DNA from: Gordonia sp. (in: high G+C Gram-positive bacteria) | GTDB taxonomy: Bacteria; Actinomycetota; Actinomycetes; Mycobacteriales; Mycobacteriaceae | DNA length: 40,470 nucleotides | Assembly: GCF_020438995.1 (NCBI RefSeq) | Contig: NZ_JAGQTN010000064.1 | Location: forward strand, 1 to 40,470 | Reading direction: 5' to 3' | In this document: piece after piece, positions 33,741 to 40,470 of the stretch | How the letters are laid out: every line of letters begins with the position of its first letter | How positions within the stretch are numbered: the stretch's first letter is position 1 | The notes under the pieces: model-generated | Seen by the model: only the letters and a program-made list of their open reading frames with translations | What the model was told of the DNA's origin: nothing | Database searches by the model: none | Program-made: the position numbers and the translations under genes

Positions 33741-35489
33741 GAGCACGATTCCGGCGACGGGGGCGATGACGGTTGCGCTGTCGGTTCCGCCGCGTCCGTC
33801 ATCGACGGTGATGGTGAGTGTTTCGTCGAGGTCGTCGCTGGTGGCATGGAGGTAGGAGGCTGCCAATCGCTGGGCGCCGGACGGGATGTAAGTGTAGGTG
33901 CCCATTGCCGGGTCGAGGAGCAGTGTCGCGCCCTTGGCGGTGGTGAATATGTTTGTGCCGGTGGTGTTTGCGCCGTTCACTGTGAACGTCAGCGGGTCGG
34001 AGTCGGGGTCGGTTGCGGTGAGGGTGCCCGTGACGGTTCCTGATCCGAGTGCCGGCTGTGACGGTGGCGCGAGGTTGATCGTCGGGGCCTGGTTGGTGGG
34101 TGCGGGGACGTTGATCGTGACGTACCGGGTGTGCGGGTCCCGGCCGGTGAAGATGCTCAGCAGGCTCGCCAGGCCGTGGAAGTGGGGGCCGGTGTCGGAG
34201 AGCTTGACGGTGAATTGGTCGGCGGTGGGGCTGCCCGGACTGGCGGTGTAGGTGATCGTGCCATCGCTGTTGACCACTGCGGTGCCGTTCGCCGGCCCGG
34301 ATGCGATGGTGGTGGTGAGCGGGTCGCAGTCGGGGTCGGTGGCGTTCAAGCTGATGGTGTAGCCGTCGATGGTGGGTTGCAGAGTGGGTGTGGCGGTGGG
34401 GGTTTGGTTGTGGAGGAAGGATCTGGTGCGTTGAACCCACCACAGCAGGGTCCACGGGGCGGGGTGGGTGGCGTAGGTGGTGGCGGCCGGGCCGCCGAGG
34501 GTGGGCAGACCCAGAATGACGAACAGCCCGGCGACCGCTTGTCCGGTGGTGGTCGGCGGGGTGGTTGCCGTCGTGGTGGTCGGGCCGGCGTTGAGGAATG
34601 CGGCGGGTGCGAAAGTTTGTGGGGTGTCGCCTGTTTCGGTGAGGATGCTTGCAGGGGTGGAGAACGCGAGCATCTGTGGGGTGTCGGTTTGTGTGGTGTT
34701 GGGTTGGGTCGTATCTGTCTGCCCGGTGTCGGTGGGTTCTGTCGTAACGCGTTCGCCGGGGCCGGGGCCGGGGCCGGGTTCGGTGGTGGCTGTGGTTGTT
34801 CCGGGTTCGGAGAAGGTGGATTGATCGGTGGCCGGTGGGGTGGTATTCGCCGGTGGATTGGTGCCGGAGGAGGCGCCGCCGCCCTCGGCTGAACCGGTGT
34901 AGGCCGGCGTTCCGGCATAGGTCGGGGGTGTGGTGGTCGGGGGTGTGGTGTCGGTGGACTCTTCTACGGGTTCGATGCCGGCGGAACCGTTGTGGGTGGA
35001 CGAGGTGTCGGGGGTTGTTGCCGCGCCGTTGGCGGGGGTGTCGGTGACCGGGGTTTGCGCACCCGGGGATTCGTTGTCACCGGGCGATCCACCATCGCCG
35101 GTTCCGGTGCCGGTTCCGGTGCCGGGTGATCCGCCGTCACCGGGCGATCCGCCGGCGCCGGACCCGGTACCGCCGCCGGGTGATTCGCCGCCATCGGAGG
35201 GGCTGCCGCCATCGGAGGGACTGGGGTCGCCCGGCGACCCGTCGTCGGCGGAGTTGCCGTCGCCGGTATCCGAGTCACCCCTGTCGGTATTGGCGTTGCC
35301 CGACGGGGTGCCGCCGCTCGGTGCTTCGCCGGAACCGCTGGTCGCACTGCCGCTGGTCGCACTGCCTTGTGAAGACGACTCGGACAGGCTTCCGGTCTGG
35401 TCGGCGGCGGCCTGGCCGGGATTGAGGAACAAGCTGACCCCGGCGGCTGCGGCGATCAGGCGGACGCGGTTCTTCTGCGAGATACGCAT
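32043..35489 (-). CDS. large secreted repeat protein with cadherin-like domains and 12 propeller-like repeats
   Basis: A 1148-residue exported protein. A signal peptide (residues 1-29, ending AAA before DQ) is followed by a ~300-residue Ser/Gly/Asp/Pro then Thr/Pro-rich disordered stalk, a short WWVQRTRSFLHNQTPT motif seen in mycobacterial surface proteins, two cadherin/VCBS-like domains (~370-575, with ATDPDCDPL and ATDPDSDPL) and twelve ~47-residue repeats (~580-1148) of the form G.P.G.L..APDGTAYQ.TYTYDP.TGD..Y.V..IT..GT.T...L, suggesting one or two beta-propellers. No C-terminal membrane anchor or sortase motif. GGAGG lies upstream of ATG 35489. The role is unknown; adhesion or cell-wall function is a guess. 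The last repeat is truncated. Confidence 0.8.
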   Translation of the reverse strand: MRISQKNRVRLIAAAAGVSLFLNPGQAAADQTGSLSESSSQGSATSGSATSGSGEAPSGGTPSGNANTDRGDSDTGDGNSADDGSPGDPSPSDGGSPSDGGESPGGGTGSGAGGSPGDGGSPGTGTGTGTGDGGSPGDNESPGAQTPVTDTPANGAATTPDTSSTHNGSAGIEPVEESTDTTPPTTTPPTYAGTPAYTGSAEGGGASSGTNPPANTTPPATDQSTFSEPGTTTATTEPGPGPGPGERVTTEPTDTGQTDTTQPNTTQTDTPQMLAFSTPASILTETGDTPQTFAPAAFLNAGPTTTTATTPPTTTGQAVAGLFVILGLPTLGGPAATTYATHPAPWTLLWWVQRTRSFLHNQTPTATPTLQPTIDGYTISLNATDPDCDPLTTTIASGPANGTAVVNSDGTITYTASPGSPTADQFTVKLSDTGPHFHGLASLLSIFTGRDPHTRYVTINVPAPTNQAPTINLAPPSQPALGSGTVTGTLTATDPDSDPLTFTVNGANTTGTNIFTTAKGATLLLDPAMGTYTYIPSGAQRLAASYLHATSDDLDETLTITVDDGRGGTDSATVIAPVAGIVLPGSPNGNLPIAADGTAYQVSFDYDPDTGVVTNYVTVITPTGTTIVTTVAGDPYSDIQVDPGGTAHLASYTYNPDTGESEFYIAAITPSGTSTATQLTGVPIGSLQVAPNGTVYQVIRTDDPVSGDAVYHTTTITPAGTTTVTELIGTVADLRIAPNGTAYHTTSTYNGSTGQYTTYVTTITTTGTLTAVIPLAGAPGGLQFAPDGTAYQTTYTEDPVTGDTITNVTTITTAGNAIRTSLFGYPFSDLLIAPDSTAYQSTYTYDATTDVYNTYVTAITTDGTATRISLLDAIPGHLQIAPDGTVYQTTYTYDPVAGDATYVIAITGTAVDLEVRADGTPNGGPVIATDGTVYQTTYTYDPATGDLVYNVVAITAIGGLAFTQLDGAPYGDLQTAPDNTAYYTLYTYDPTGDISFFITAVDSSGVLTATTPLSGVPTGGLTFAPDGTAYQITYIDDPVTSETSYFVTGVADGIATITPLTGYWYSEVLIAPDSSAHLITYTSDHATGDMTYYVTSITATGATTTPLGGQPWGVPQLRPDGSVLQTVDAGNGVTRIVVIKPADTAPVV

Positions 35490-35724
35490 GGCATCCTCCA
35501 GGCGAGATCAGATAGATAGAGTCAACAATCGCTCAAAGTGATGCCTGGGGGAATGCCTCAAACTACGCAATTTTCGCTTCGAACTACTCGGCCGGACTGT
35601 TTCTGCTGGTCGCGGCGGTGTGATTCGGAATGCCGAGAAAAGTTCAACCGTTCGGACTACAAGCCCAATAATTAGTGTGCAGCACAAAAGATGCCGGTTG
35701 GCACCGCCTGTGCGGAGATGTGGG
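35490..35724. other. intergenic region before the surface-protein gene
   Basis: About 235 bp, less GC-rich than its surroundings between 35500 and 35700. On the minus strand TTGAGC and TATCTA-like hexamers lie about 17 nt apart upstream of the surface-protein ribosome site and may be its promoter. No gene and no clear terminator for the zinc transporter operon was seen. Confidence 0.35.
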
Positions 35725-36597
35725 CTATCGGGTGGCCCAGATCCGGCGGCGGCCGATGAGGCGGCAGGCGGCGTAGATCAGGAACGAGATGGTGGTGACG
35801 AACACCGATACGGGCAGGCCGGGTGCCAGGGACAGGATGACTCCGCCGATGGCGGCGATCTCGGCGAACAGGACCGCGAGGCCCAGGACGACGGCTGGGT
35901 TCGCACTGACGCGGGATGCGGCGGCCGCGGGGGTGATCATCAGCGACATCACCAGCAATGCGCCGATGATCTGCACGGCTTGCGCGACGGCCAAGGCCAT
36001 CAGCACCGCGAACACCACCGACAGCAGTCGCATCGGTACGCCGTGGGCCTGGGCGACGCGTGGGTCGAGGGAGGCGAACAGCAGGGGGCGGTAGATGATC
36101 GCCATGCCCGTCAGGACGATGACCGCGGTCACGGCCGCGGCCACAAGGCCCGACGTGGTGACGCTGACGACCTGTCCGGTGAGCAGCGCGAAGGCGGTGG
36201 TGGTGCGGCCGTCGTAGAGGGCGATGAACAGCACGCCCAGGCCGAGACCGAACGCCATCAGCACGCCGATCACCGAGTCGCGTTCGCGGGCCTTGTTGCC
36301 GAGGAACCCGAAGATGGCCGCGGCCACCACCGCACCGCCGACGCCGCCGAGGTTGACGCTTACCCCGAGCAGCAGCGCCGCGGCCGCGCCGGTCAGCGAC
36401 AACTCGCCCACGCCGTGCACCGCGAACGACATCTGCCGCGCGATCACCAGCGGCCCGATCACCCCGCCCATCAGCGCGACCAGCGCCAGCGCCAGCAGCG
36501 ACTGGTGCACGAAGTCGCGTTGCAGGAGGTCGGCGGTCTGCGAGAAGTCCCAGAACTGGTGCAGCTCGACCCGGGATGCGGCCAGCGGCGCGTTCAC
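35725..36597 (-). CDS. zinc/manganese ABC transporter permease (ZnuB-type)
   Basis: A 290-residue integral membrane protein of the ABC-3 family with about eight to nine hydrophobic segments (for example SLLALALVALMGGVIGPLVIA, AVVAAAIFGFLG, LVAAAVTAVIVLTGMAIIY, AVQIIGALLVMSLMITPAAAA). The last of these, GALLVMSLMITPAAAA, is the conserved coupling region of metal permeases. It forms the inner-membrane channel for the importer with the ATPase and the binding lipoprotein. Its start overlaps the ATPase stop by 4 nt (36594-36597). Last gene of a three-gene operon. Zinc rather than manganese is favoured by the His-rich loop of the binding protein. Confidence 0.9.
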   Translation of the reverse strand: MNAPLAASRVELHQFWDFSQTADLLQRDFVHQSLLALALVALMGGVIGPLVIARQMSFAVHGVGELSLTGAAAALLLGVSVNLGGVGGAVVAAAIFGFLGNKARERDSVIGVLMAFGLGLGVLFIALYDGRTTTAFALLTGQVVSVTTSGLVAAAVTAVIVLTGMAIIYRPLLFASLDPRVAQAHGVPMRLLSVVFAVLMALAVAQAVQIIGALLVMSLMITPAAAASRVSANPAVVLGLAVLFAEIAAIGGVILSLAPGLPVSVFVTTISFLIYAACRLIGRRRIWATR

Positions 36598-37406
36598 GCG
36601 GCACCGTCGGAGTGCGCGTCGCCCATGCAGTGATGGCCGTCCTCGCCGCCGACAACCAGGAGGCGCCCGCCGACGCGGATCACCTCGATATCGCTGCCGT
36701 ACAGCTTCGACAGCGTTTCGGTGGTCATCACCTCATCGGGCGGCCCGACGAGGAACTGCCCGCCCACCAGGTACAGCACGCGGTCCACATAGGGGAGCAC
36801 CGGATTGATCTCGTGCGTCACGAACACCACGGCGGTGCCGGCATTGCGGCGCCGGGCGTCGATCAGCTCGACGACCAACTGCTGATTGGCCGGGTCGAGG
36901 CTGGCCAGCGGCTCGTCGCAGAGCAGGAGGGCGGGGTCGGCGGTCAGTGCCTGCGCGACCCGCAGCCGTTGCTGTTCACCACCGGAGAGCACACCGAGCG
37001 GGGCGCCGGCGTACCTCTCGGCGCCGACCTGCGCCAGCGCGTCGTCGACGATCTGGCGCCGGCGTGCCCGGCCCCGCAGCCCGAGCCCCCATGATCGGCC
37101 GTCGACACCGAAACCGACCAGGTCGCGACCACGCAGAGCCATCGTGTCGGCGTCGTCGGCGTGTTGTTGCGGGATGTAGCCGACGGCGTCGGTGACCTCC
37201 AGCTCGCCCGAGCTCAGCGGGTACTGATGCAGCAAAGTCCGCAGAAACGACGTCTTGCCGGACCCGTTGGGGCCCAGGACCGCGATCCATTCGCCGGGTT
37301 CGATGGTCAGGTCGAGGTCGTCCCACAGGACGCGGTCGCCGAATGCCAGGCGGGCGTGACCGAATCGGGCCACCGGCCGGTGGCCCCGGGGTGATGGGCT
37401 GTTCAC
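36594..37406 (-). CDS. zinc/manganese ABC transporter ATP-binding protein (ZnuC-type)
   Basis: A 270-residue ABC ATPase. Walker A GPNGSGKTSFL, Q-loop IPQQH, signature LSGGEQQRLRVAQAL, Walker B ALLLCDEPLASLD and the H-loop VTHEI are all present. It powers metal import with the permease. It begins 4 nt after the binding-protein stop and overlaps the permease start by 4 nt, so the three genes are tightly coupled. Confidence 0.92.
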   Translation of the reverse strand: MNSPSPRGHRPVARFGHARLAFGDRVLWDDLDLTIEPGEWIAVLGPNGSGKTSFLRTLLHQYPLSSGELEVTDAVGYIPQQHADDADTMALRGRDLVGFGVDGRSWGLGLRGRARRRQIVDDALAQVGAERYAGAPLGVLSGGEQQRLRVAQALTADPALLLCDEPLASLDPANQQLVVELIDARRRNAGTAVVFVTHEINPVLPYVDRVLYLVGGQFLVGPPDEVMTTETLSKLYGSDIEVIRVGGRLLVVGGEDGHHCMGDAHSDGAA

Positions 37407-37410
37407 CCGA

Positions 37411-38406
37411 CTATTGTGCGGTGCCGAGTGCGTCGGCGAGCGACCGGATCTGTCCGCGCTGCCAGCCGATGTAATTGTCGACGCCGTCGGGCAGCGTCTC
37501 GGTGAACTCGACGACCGGCACCTTCGAAGACTGCGCGACCTTCAGCAGCGCCTCGGTGACCTGGTCGACTTCCTGCACGTTGTAGACGAACGCCTTGACG
37601 CGGTGCTGTTTGAGCAGGTCCTCGACGGCGGCACGGTCGGCGGCCGACGGCGACTGTCCGGCCTCGACTGACCGGGTGAACCCGGTCGGCGCGATGTCGT
37701 TCAGCCCGGCCTCGGTGAGCAGGTATCCGGCGAGCGGTTCGGTCTGGGCGACCTGCGCGCCGTTGTGGGTGCGTTTGATGTCGGCGAGTTGGGTGCGCAG
37801 GGCGTCGATGTTGTTCTCGAAGCGGTCGGCATTGGCCTCGTAGGTGGTCTTGGCCGAGGGGTTCTTCGTGGCGAGCGCATCGGCGAGTTCGTCGGCGACG
37901 TCGCCGACCAGCTCCAGGTCGTAGAAGACGTGCTCGTTGGCGTCGCCGTGGTGCTGGTGATCGTCGCTGTCGTCATCGTCGTGGTCGTCGTGGTCGTCGT
38001 GGTCGTCGTGGTCGTCGTGGTCGTCGCTGAGGAGTTTGAATGCGTTGACGACGGTGGCATCGCTGCTCTTGGACGCGTCCTCGAGATACTGGTCGTAGTG
38101 GCCGCCGTTCATCAGGATGATGTCGGCGTCGGCGATCTTTGCGGTGTCGGCCGCCGGTGGCTCGAACTCGTGCGGGTCGCCCTGTGCGTTGGTGAACAGG
38201 GCGATGACCTTGGCTTTGTCGCCCGCGACGGCGGTCGCCACCGAACCCCACACGTCGGTCGAGGTGACGATGGTGGGGACGCCGGGCGTCGCGGTGCCCG
38301 GGGATGCCGAGCTGTCGCCGTTGTCGCCGTTGTCGGAGCAACCGGACAGGACCAGGACGCCCGCCCCGACCAACGCCGCCGTGCTCACCAATGCTCGCCG
38401 CTTCAT
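37411..38406 (-). CDS. zinc ABC transporter substrate-binding lipoprotein (ZnuA-type)
   Basis: A 331-residue lipoprotein: signal helix and lipobox LSGC (lipidated C23), then a cluster A-I metal-binding fold. A striking Asp/His loop (DDHDD units then DDHQHHGDANEH, residues ~127-160), typical of zinc-binding ZnuA, lies between the two lobes. Likely metal ligands include the H of GDPHEFEP, H of the NEHVFYD segment and downstream residues. The ATG at 38406 is chosen (MKRRALVSTAALVGAG); a much longer frame upstream is not protein-like. It heads the znuACB-type operon and has a Zur-like box about 20 nt upstream. Five tandem 9-bp repeats code part of the loop. Confidence 0.92.
   Translation of the reverse strand: MKRRALVSTAALVGAGVLVLSGCSDNGDNGDSSASPGTATPGVPTIVTSTDVWGSVATAVAGDKAKVIALFTNAQGDPHEFEPPAADTAKIADADIILMNGGHYDQYLEDASKSSDATVVNAFKLLSDDHDDHDDHDDHDDHDDDDSDDHQHHGDANEHVFYDLELVGDVADELADALATKNPSAKTTYEANADRFENNIDALRTQLADIKRTHNGAQVAQTEPLAGYLLTEAGLNDIAPTGFTRSVEAGQSPSAADRAAVEDLLKQHRVKAFVYNVQEVDQVTEALLKVAQSSKVPVVEFTETLPDGVDNYIGWQRGQIRSLADALGTAQ
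37981..38025 (-). repeat. five tandem 9-bp repeats in the metal-loop coding region
   Basis: GTGGTCGTC is repeated exactly five times on the plus strand, each encoding Asp-Asp-His in the zinc-binding loop. Slippage would change loop length in frame. Confidence 0.9.
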
Positions 38407-38425
38407 GAGGACCGCCTTACGCAAA

Positions 38426-38441
38426 TGAAAACCGTTACCGA
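38426..38441 (-). promoter_or_regulatory. Zur-like operator
   Basis: TGAAAACCGTTACCGA (plus strand) resembles the actinobacterial Zur palindrome TGAAAACNNGTTTTCA, with a conserved left half and a degraded right half. It is about 20 nt before the znuA-type start and 71 nt before mshA. Confidence 0.5.
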
Positions 38442-38499
38442 AAGCAGTGTAGAGGATGAATGGCCCGCCGACGAATCGGAGGAGCTTCAGCCGGGCGAT

Positions 38500-38505
38500 T
38501 AAGGT
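38500..38505 (+). promoter_or_regulatory. -10 box, leaderless mshA
   Basis: TAAGGT ends exactly 7 nt before the mshA ATG at 38513, with no Shine-Dalgarno between. Confidence 0.6.
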
Positions 38506-38512
38506 GGACGTC

Positions 38513-39898
38513 ATGTCCGTGCTTCCGGTGCCGCGTCGTGTCGCACTGATCTCCGTGCACACCTCACCGCTGGCGCAGCCGGGCACGGGCGACGCGGGCG
38601 GGCTGAACGTGTACGTCTGGCAGACCGCCATCCGGCTCGCCCGGCGCGGGGTGCAGGTCGAGATCTTCACCCGCGCCACGTCGTCAGCGGACGCGCCCGT
38701 CGTCGACGCCGCGCCCGGAGTACTGGTGCGCCACGTCGTCGCCGGCCCGTTCGAGGGCCTCGACAAGACGGATCTGCCCGCCCAACTGTGTGCGTTCACC
38801 GCCGGGGTGCTGCGGGCAGAGGCCATGAACGACCCCGGCTACTACGACCTCATCCACTCGCACTACTGGTTGTCGGGGCAGGTGGGGTGGCTGGCCCGGG
38901 ACCGCTGGAGTGTGCCGCTGGTGCACACCGCGCACACGCTCGCCGCCGTCAAGAACGCATCCCTGGCCAAGGGGGACACCGCCGAACCGCGCCTGCGGGA
39001 GATCGGCGAACAACAGGTCGTCGACGAGGCCGACCGGCTGGTGGCCAATACCGAAACCGAGGCCGCCGAACTAGTCTCGATGTACGGCGCTGACCCCGAC
39101 CGCATCGACGTCGTCTACCCCGGCGCCGACCTCGACTGTTACACAACGGGTTCGATGCCCAAGGCGCGGGCCGAACTCGGGCTCGACCCCGGCGAGCAGG
39201 TTGTCACCTTCGTCGGCCGTATCCAGCCGCTCAAGGCTCCCGATGTGTTGCTGGCCGCGGCGGCTCCGCTGATTCACCGTTCGCGGCAACCGGATTCGGG
39301 TGTGCGGCCGCTGCGGGTATTGATTGTCGGCGGTCCGTCGGGGACCGGACTCGAACGGCCCGGAGCGCTGATCGAGCAGGCCGCACAACTTGGCATCTCC
39401 GACGCCGTCACGTTCCTGCCGCCGCAACCGTCCGATCGTCTCGCCGACGTCTATCGCGCATCGGATCTCTTTGCGATGCCCAGCTATTCGGAAAGCTTCG
39501 GGATGGTGGCCATCGAGGCGCAGGCCTGTGGAACGCCGGTGATCGCGGCCCGCGTCGGCGGACTCGAAGTGGCCGTCGCCGACGGGCACAGTGGTCTGCT
39601 CGTCGACGGGCATGAGATCGACACGTGGACATCGGCGCTGGAAAGCCTTCTGTGGCAACCGGATCGACTGGCCGAACTCGCGGCCTCGGCGCGGGGTCAC
39701 GCCGAACAGTTCTCCTGGGAGCACACCGTCGACGCATTGTTGGTCAGCTACGGTCGCGCGATGAGTTCGCTGGAATCATCCAAACACGCTGTGCTCAAAG
39801 AACATCTGGGTTCCAGGGGCACTCTCGGAATGGCCGATGGCATCGGCCAGCGGATGCGCCGGAGCTGGCTGCGACGGCGGACCCGCGTGGGCGCCTGA
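38513..39898 (+). CDS. mshA: D-inositol-3-phosphate glycosyltransferase MshA
   Basis: A 461-residue GT-B glycosyltransferase that transfers GlcNAc from UDP-GlcNAc to 1L-myo-inositol-1-phosphate, the first step of mycothiol synthesis; orthologue of Rv0486. Signatures: the N-terminal [20 protein letters not shown] loop region, HSHYWLSG, the [16 protein letters not shown] donor domain entry, and the E-x7-E motif in [17 protein letters not shown]. Full length. ATG 38513 is preceded by TAAGGT and no ribosome site; the open frame upstream is not conserved-looking. The YbjN-like gene follows 29 nt downstream, as in mycobacteria. Confidence 0.95.
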   Translation: MSVLPVPRRVALISVHTSPLAQPGTGDAGGLNVYVWQTAIRLARRGVQVEIFTRATSSADAPVVDAAPGVLVRHVVAGPFEGLDKTDLPAQLCAFTAGVLRAEAMNDPGYYDLIHSHYWLSGQVGWLARDRWSVPLVHTAHTLAAVKNASLAKGDTAEPRLREIGEQQVVDEADRLVANTETEAAELVSMYGADPDRIDVVYPGADLDCYTTGSMPKARAELGLDPGEQVVTFVGRIQPLKAPDVLLAAAAPLIHRSRQPDSGVRPLRVLIVGGPSGTGLERPGALIEQAAQLGISDAVTFLPPQPSDRLADVYRASDLFAMPSYSESFGMVAIEAQACGTPVIAARVGGLEVAVADGHSGLLVDGHEIDTWTSALESLLWQPDRLAELAASARGHAEQFSWEHTVDALLVSYGRAMSSLESSKHAVLKEHLGSRGTLGMADGIGQRMRRSWLRRRTRVGA

Positions 39899-39927
39899 AT
39901 CGCGAGAGAAGGGAACGGAAAATCCGC

Positions 39928-40470
39928 ATGGGATACAGCGAAATCGCCCAGGTCGTCGAGTCTGCGCTCACTGAACGCGAGATCGGCTACAGCACAAAGA
40001 GTTCCGGAGGTGCGCAGGCCGCACACTTCGTCCTCGAGCTGCCCGGTGAGAAGAAGCTCAAGACCACGGTGCTGCTCACCGCCGAGCAACACGGGCTGCG
40101 GGTGGAGGCCTTCGTGTGCCGGCGTCCCGACGAGGACTTCGAGGAGGTGTACAAATACCTGCTCAAACGTAACCGGCGCATCTACGGCGTCGCGTACACC
40201 CTCGACAACGTCGGCGACATCTATCTCGTCGGCCGCATCTCCGCCGACGCGGTCACCGGAGACGAGATCGATCGCCTCCTCGGGCAGGTCCTCGAAGCCG
40301 CCGACAGCGACTTCAACATTCTGCTCGAGATCGGTTTCCACACCTCCATCCAGCGCGAATGGGCCTGGCGTGTCTCCCGCGGCGAACCCCTGCACAACCT
40401 GCGAGCCTTCGAGCACATCATCGACAAGGACGCCCTCCCCGACCCCGGCGAACCCCTACCCGGCGAGGCC
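39928..40470 (+). CDS. YbjN-family protein, truncated by window edge
   Basis: At least 181 codons, open to the window end with no stop. It begins MGYSEIAQVVESALTEREIGY and shows the YbjN (type III secretion chaperone-like fold) pattern, with FEEVYKYLLKRNRRIYGVAY, DIYLVGRIS and a C-terminal segment around DSDFNILLEIGF. It is the neighbour of mshA in mycobacteria (Rv0487). YbjN proteins are cytoplasmic, often sensory-like, with no settled function in actinobacteria. GGGAACGG lies upstream of the ATG at 39928, 29 nt after mshA, so cotranscription is likely. Confidence 0.85.
   Translation, partial: MGYSEIAQVVESALTEREIGYSTKSSGGAQAAHFVLELPGEKKLKTTVLLTAEQHGLRVEAFVCRRPDEDFEEVYKYLLKRNRRIYGVAYTLDNVGDIYLVGRISADAVTGDEIDRLLGQVLEAADSDFNILLEIGFHTSIQREWAWRVSRGEPLHNLRAFEHIIDKDALPDPGEPLPGEA

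Overview
The window is high-GC actinobacterial chromosome, most likely Gordonia or a close mycolic-acid relative (Mycobacteriales). Three things point there. A 13-kb block from mhuD to rlmB keeps the M. tuberculosis Rv3592-Rv3579c gene order, inverted. mshA (mycothiol synthesis) is followed by a YbjN-like gene, as at Rv0486-Rv0487. The steroid-type catabolic operon carries an exact KstR-type operator (TNNAACNNGTTNNA). I saw no tRNA, rRNA or CRISPR array.

Layout. (1) 1-4957: leftward catabolic genes (aldehyde dehydrogenase, Rieske oxygenase, DapB-like oxidoreductase, then enoyl-CoA hydratase behind a strong hairpin), with the KstR-type site at the head. (2) 4998-6659: ABC-F ATPase. (3) About 6660-13582: a compact conflict/defence island with an AbiEi/AbiEii toxin-antitoxin pair, a Trypco2 plus trypsin-STAND-TPR module, and hipBA. 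(4) 13654-27387: housekeeping block with Lon-domain protein, mhuD, alpha/beta hydrolase, a QYGQP-repeat membrane protein, mutY, canB, a membrane-anchored protein, disA, thioesterase, radA, lpqE, then the operon carD-ispD-ispF-cysS-rlmB, closed by a perfect 23-bp hairpin. (5) 27515-35489: two paralogous type-B carboxylesterases enclosing an alpha/beta hydrolase and a DUF2599 lipoprotein, then a 1148-residue secreted repeat protein. (6) 35725-38406: zinc-type ABC importer with a Zur-like box. (7) 38513-end: mshA and a YbjN-family gene cut by the window edge.

How it works together. The leftward genes probably form part of a KstR-controlled sterol/steroid degradation regulon. disA (c-di-AMP synthase, DNA-integrity scanning), radA and mutY form a genome-maintenance cluster; carD (RNA polymerase regulator) leads the isoprenoid and translation operon. 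The most interesting segment is 8238-11726: a small Trypco2 protein followed by one polypeptide with a trypsin-like protease (H48/D78/S172), a STAND NTPase and nine 42-residue TPRs, which looks like an NTP-switched, protease-effector defence system.

At least ten genes lack a Shine-Dalgarno sequence and instead show a TANNNT box 6-8 nt before the start codon, indicating widespread leaderless transcription; this was used to choose several starts.
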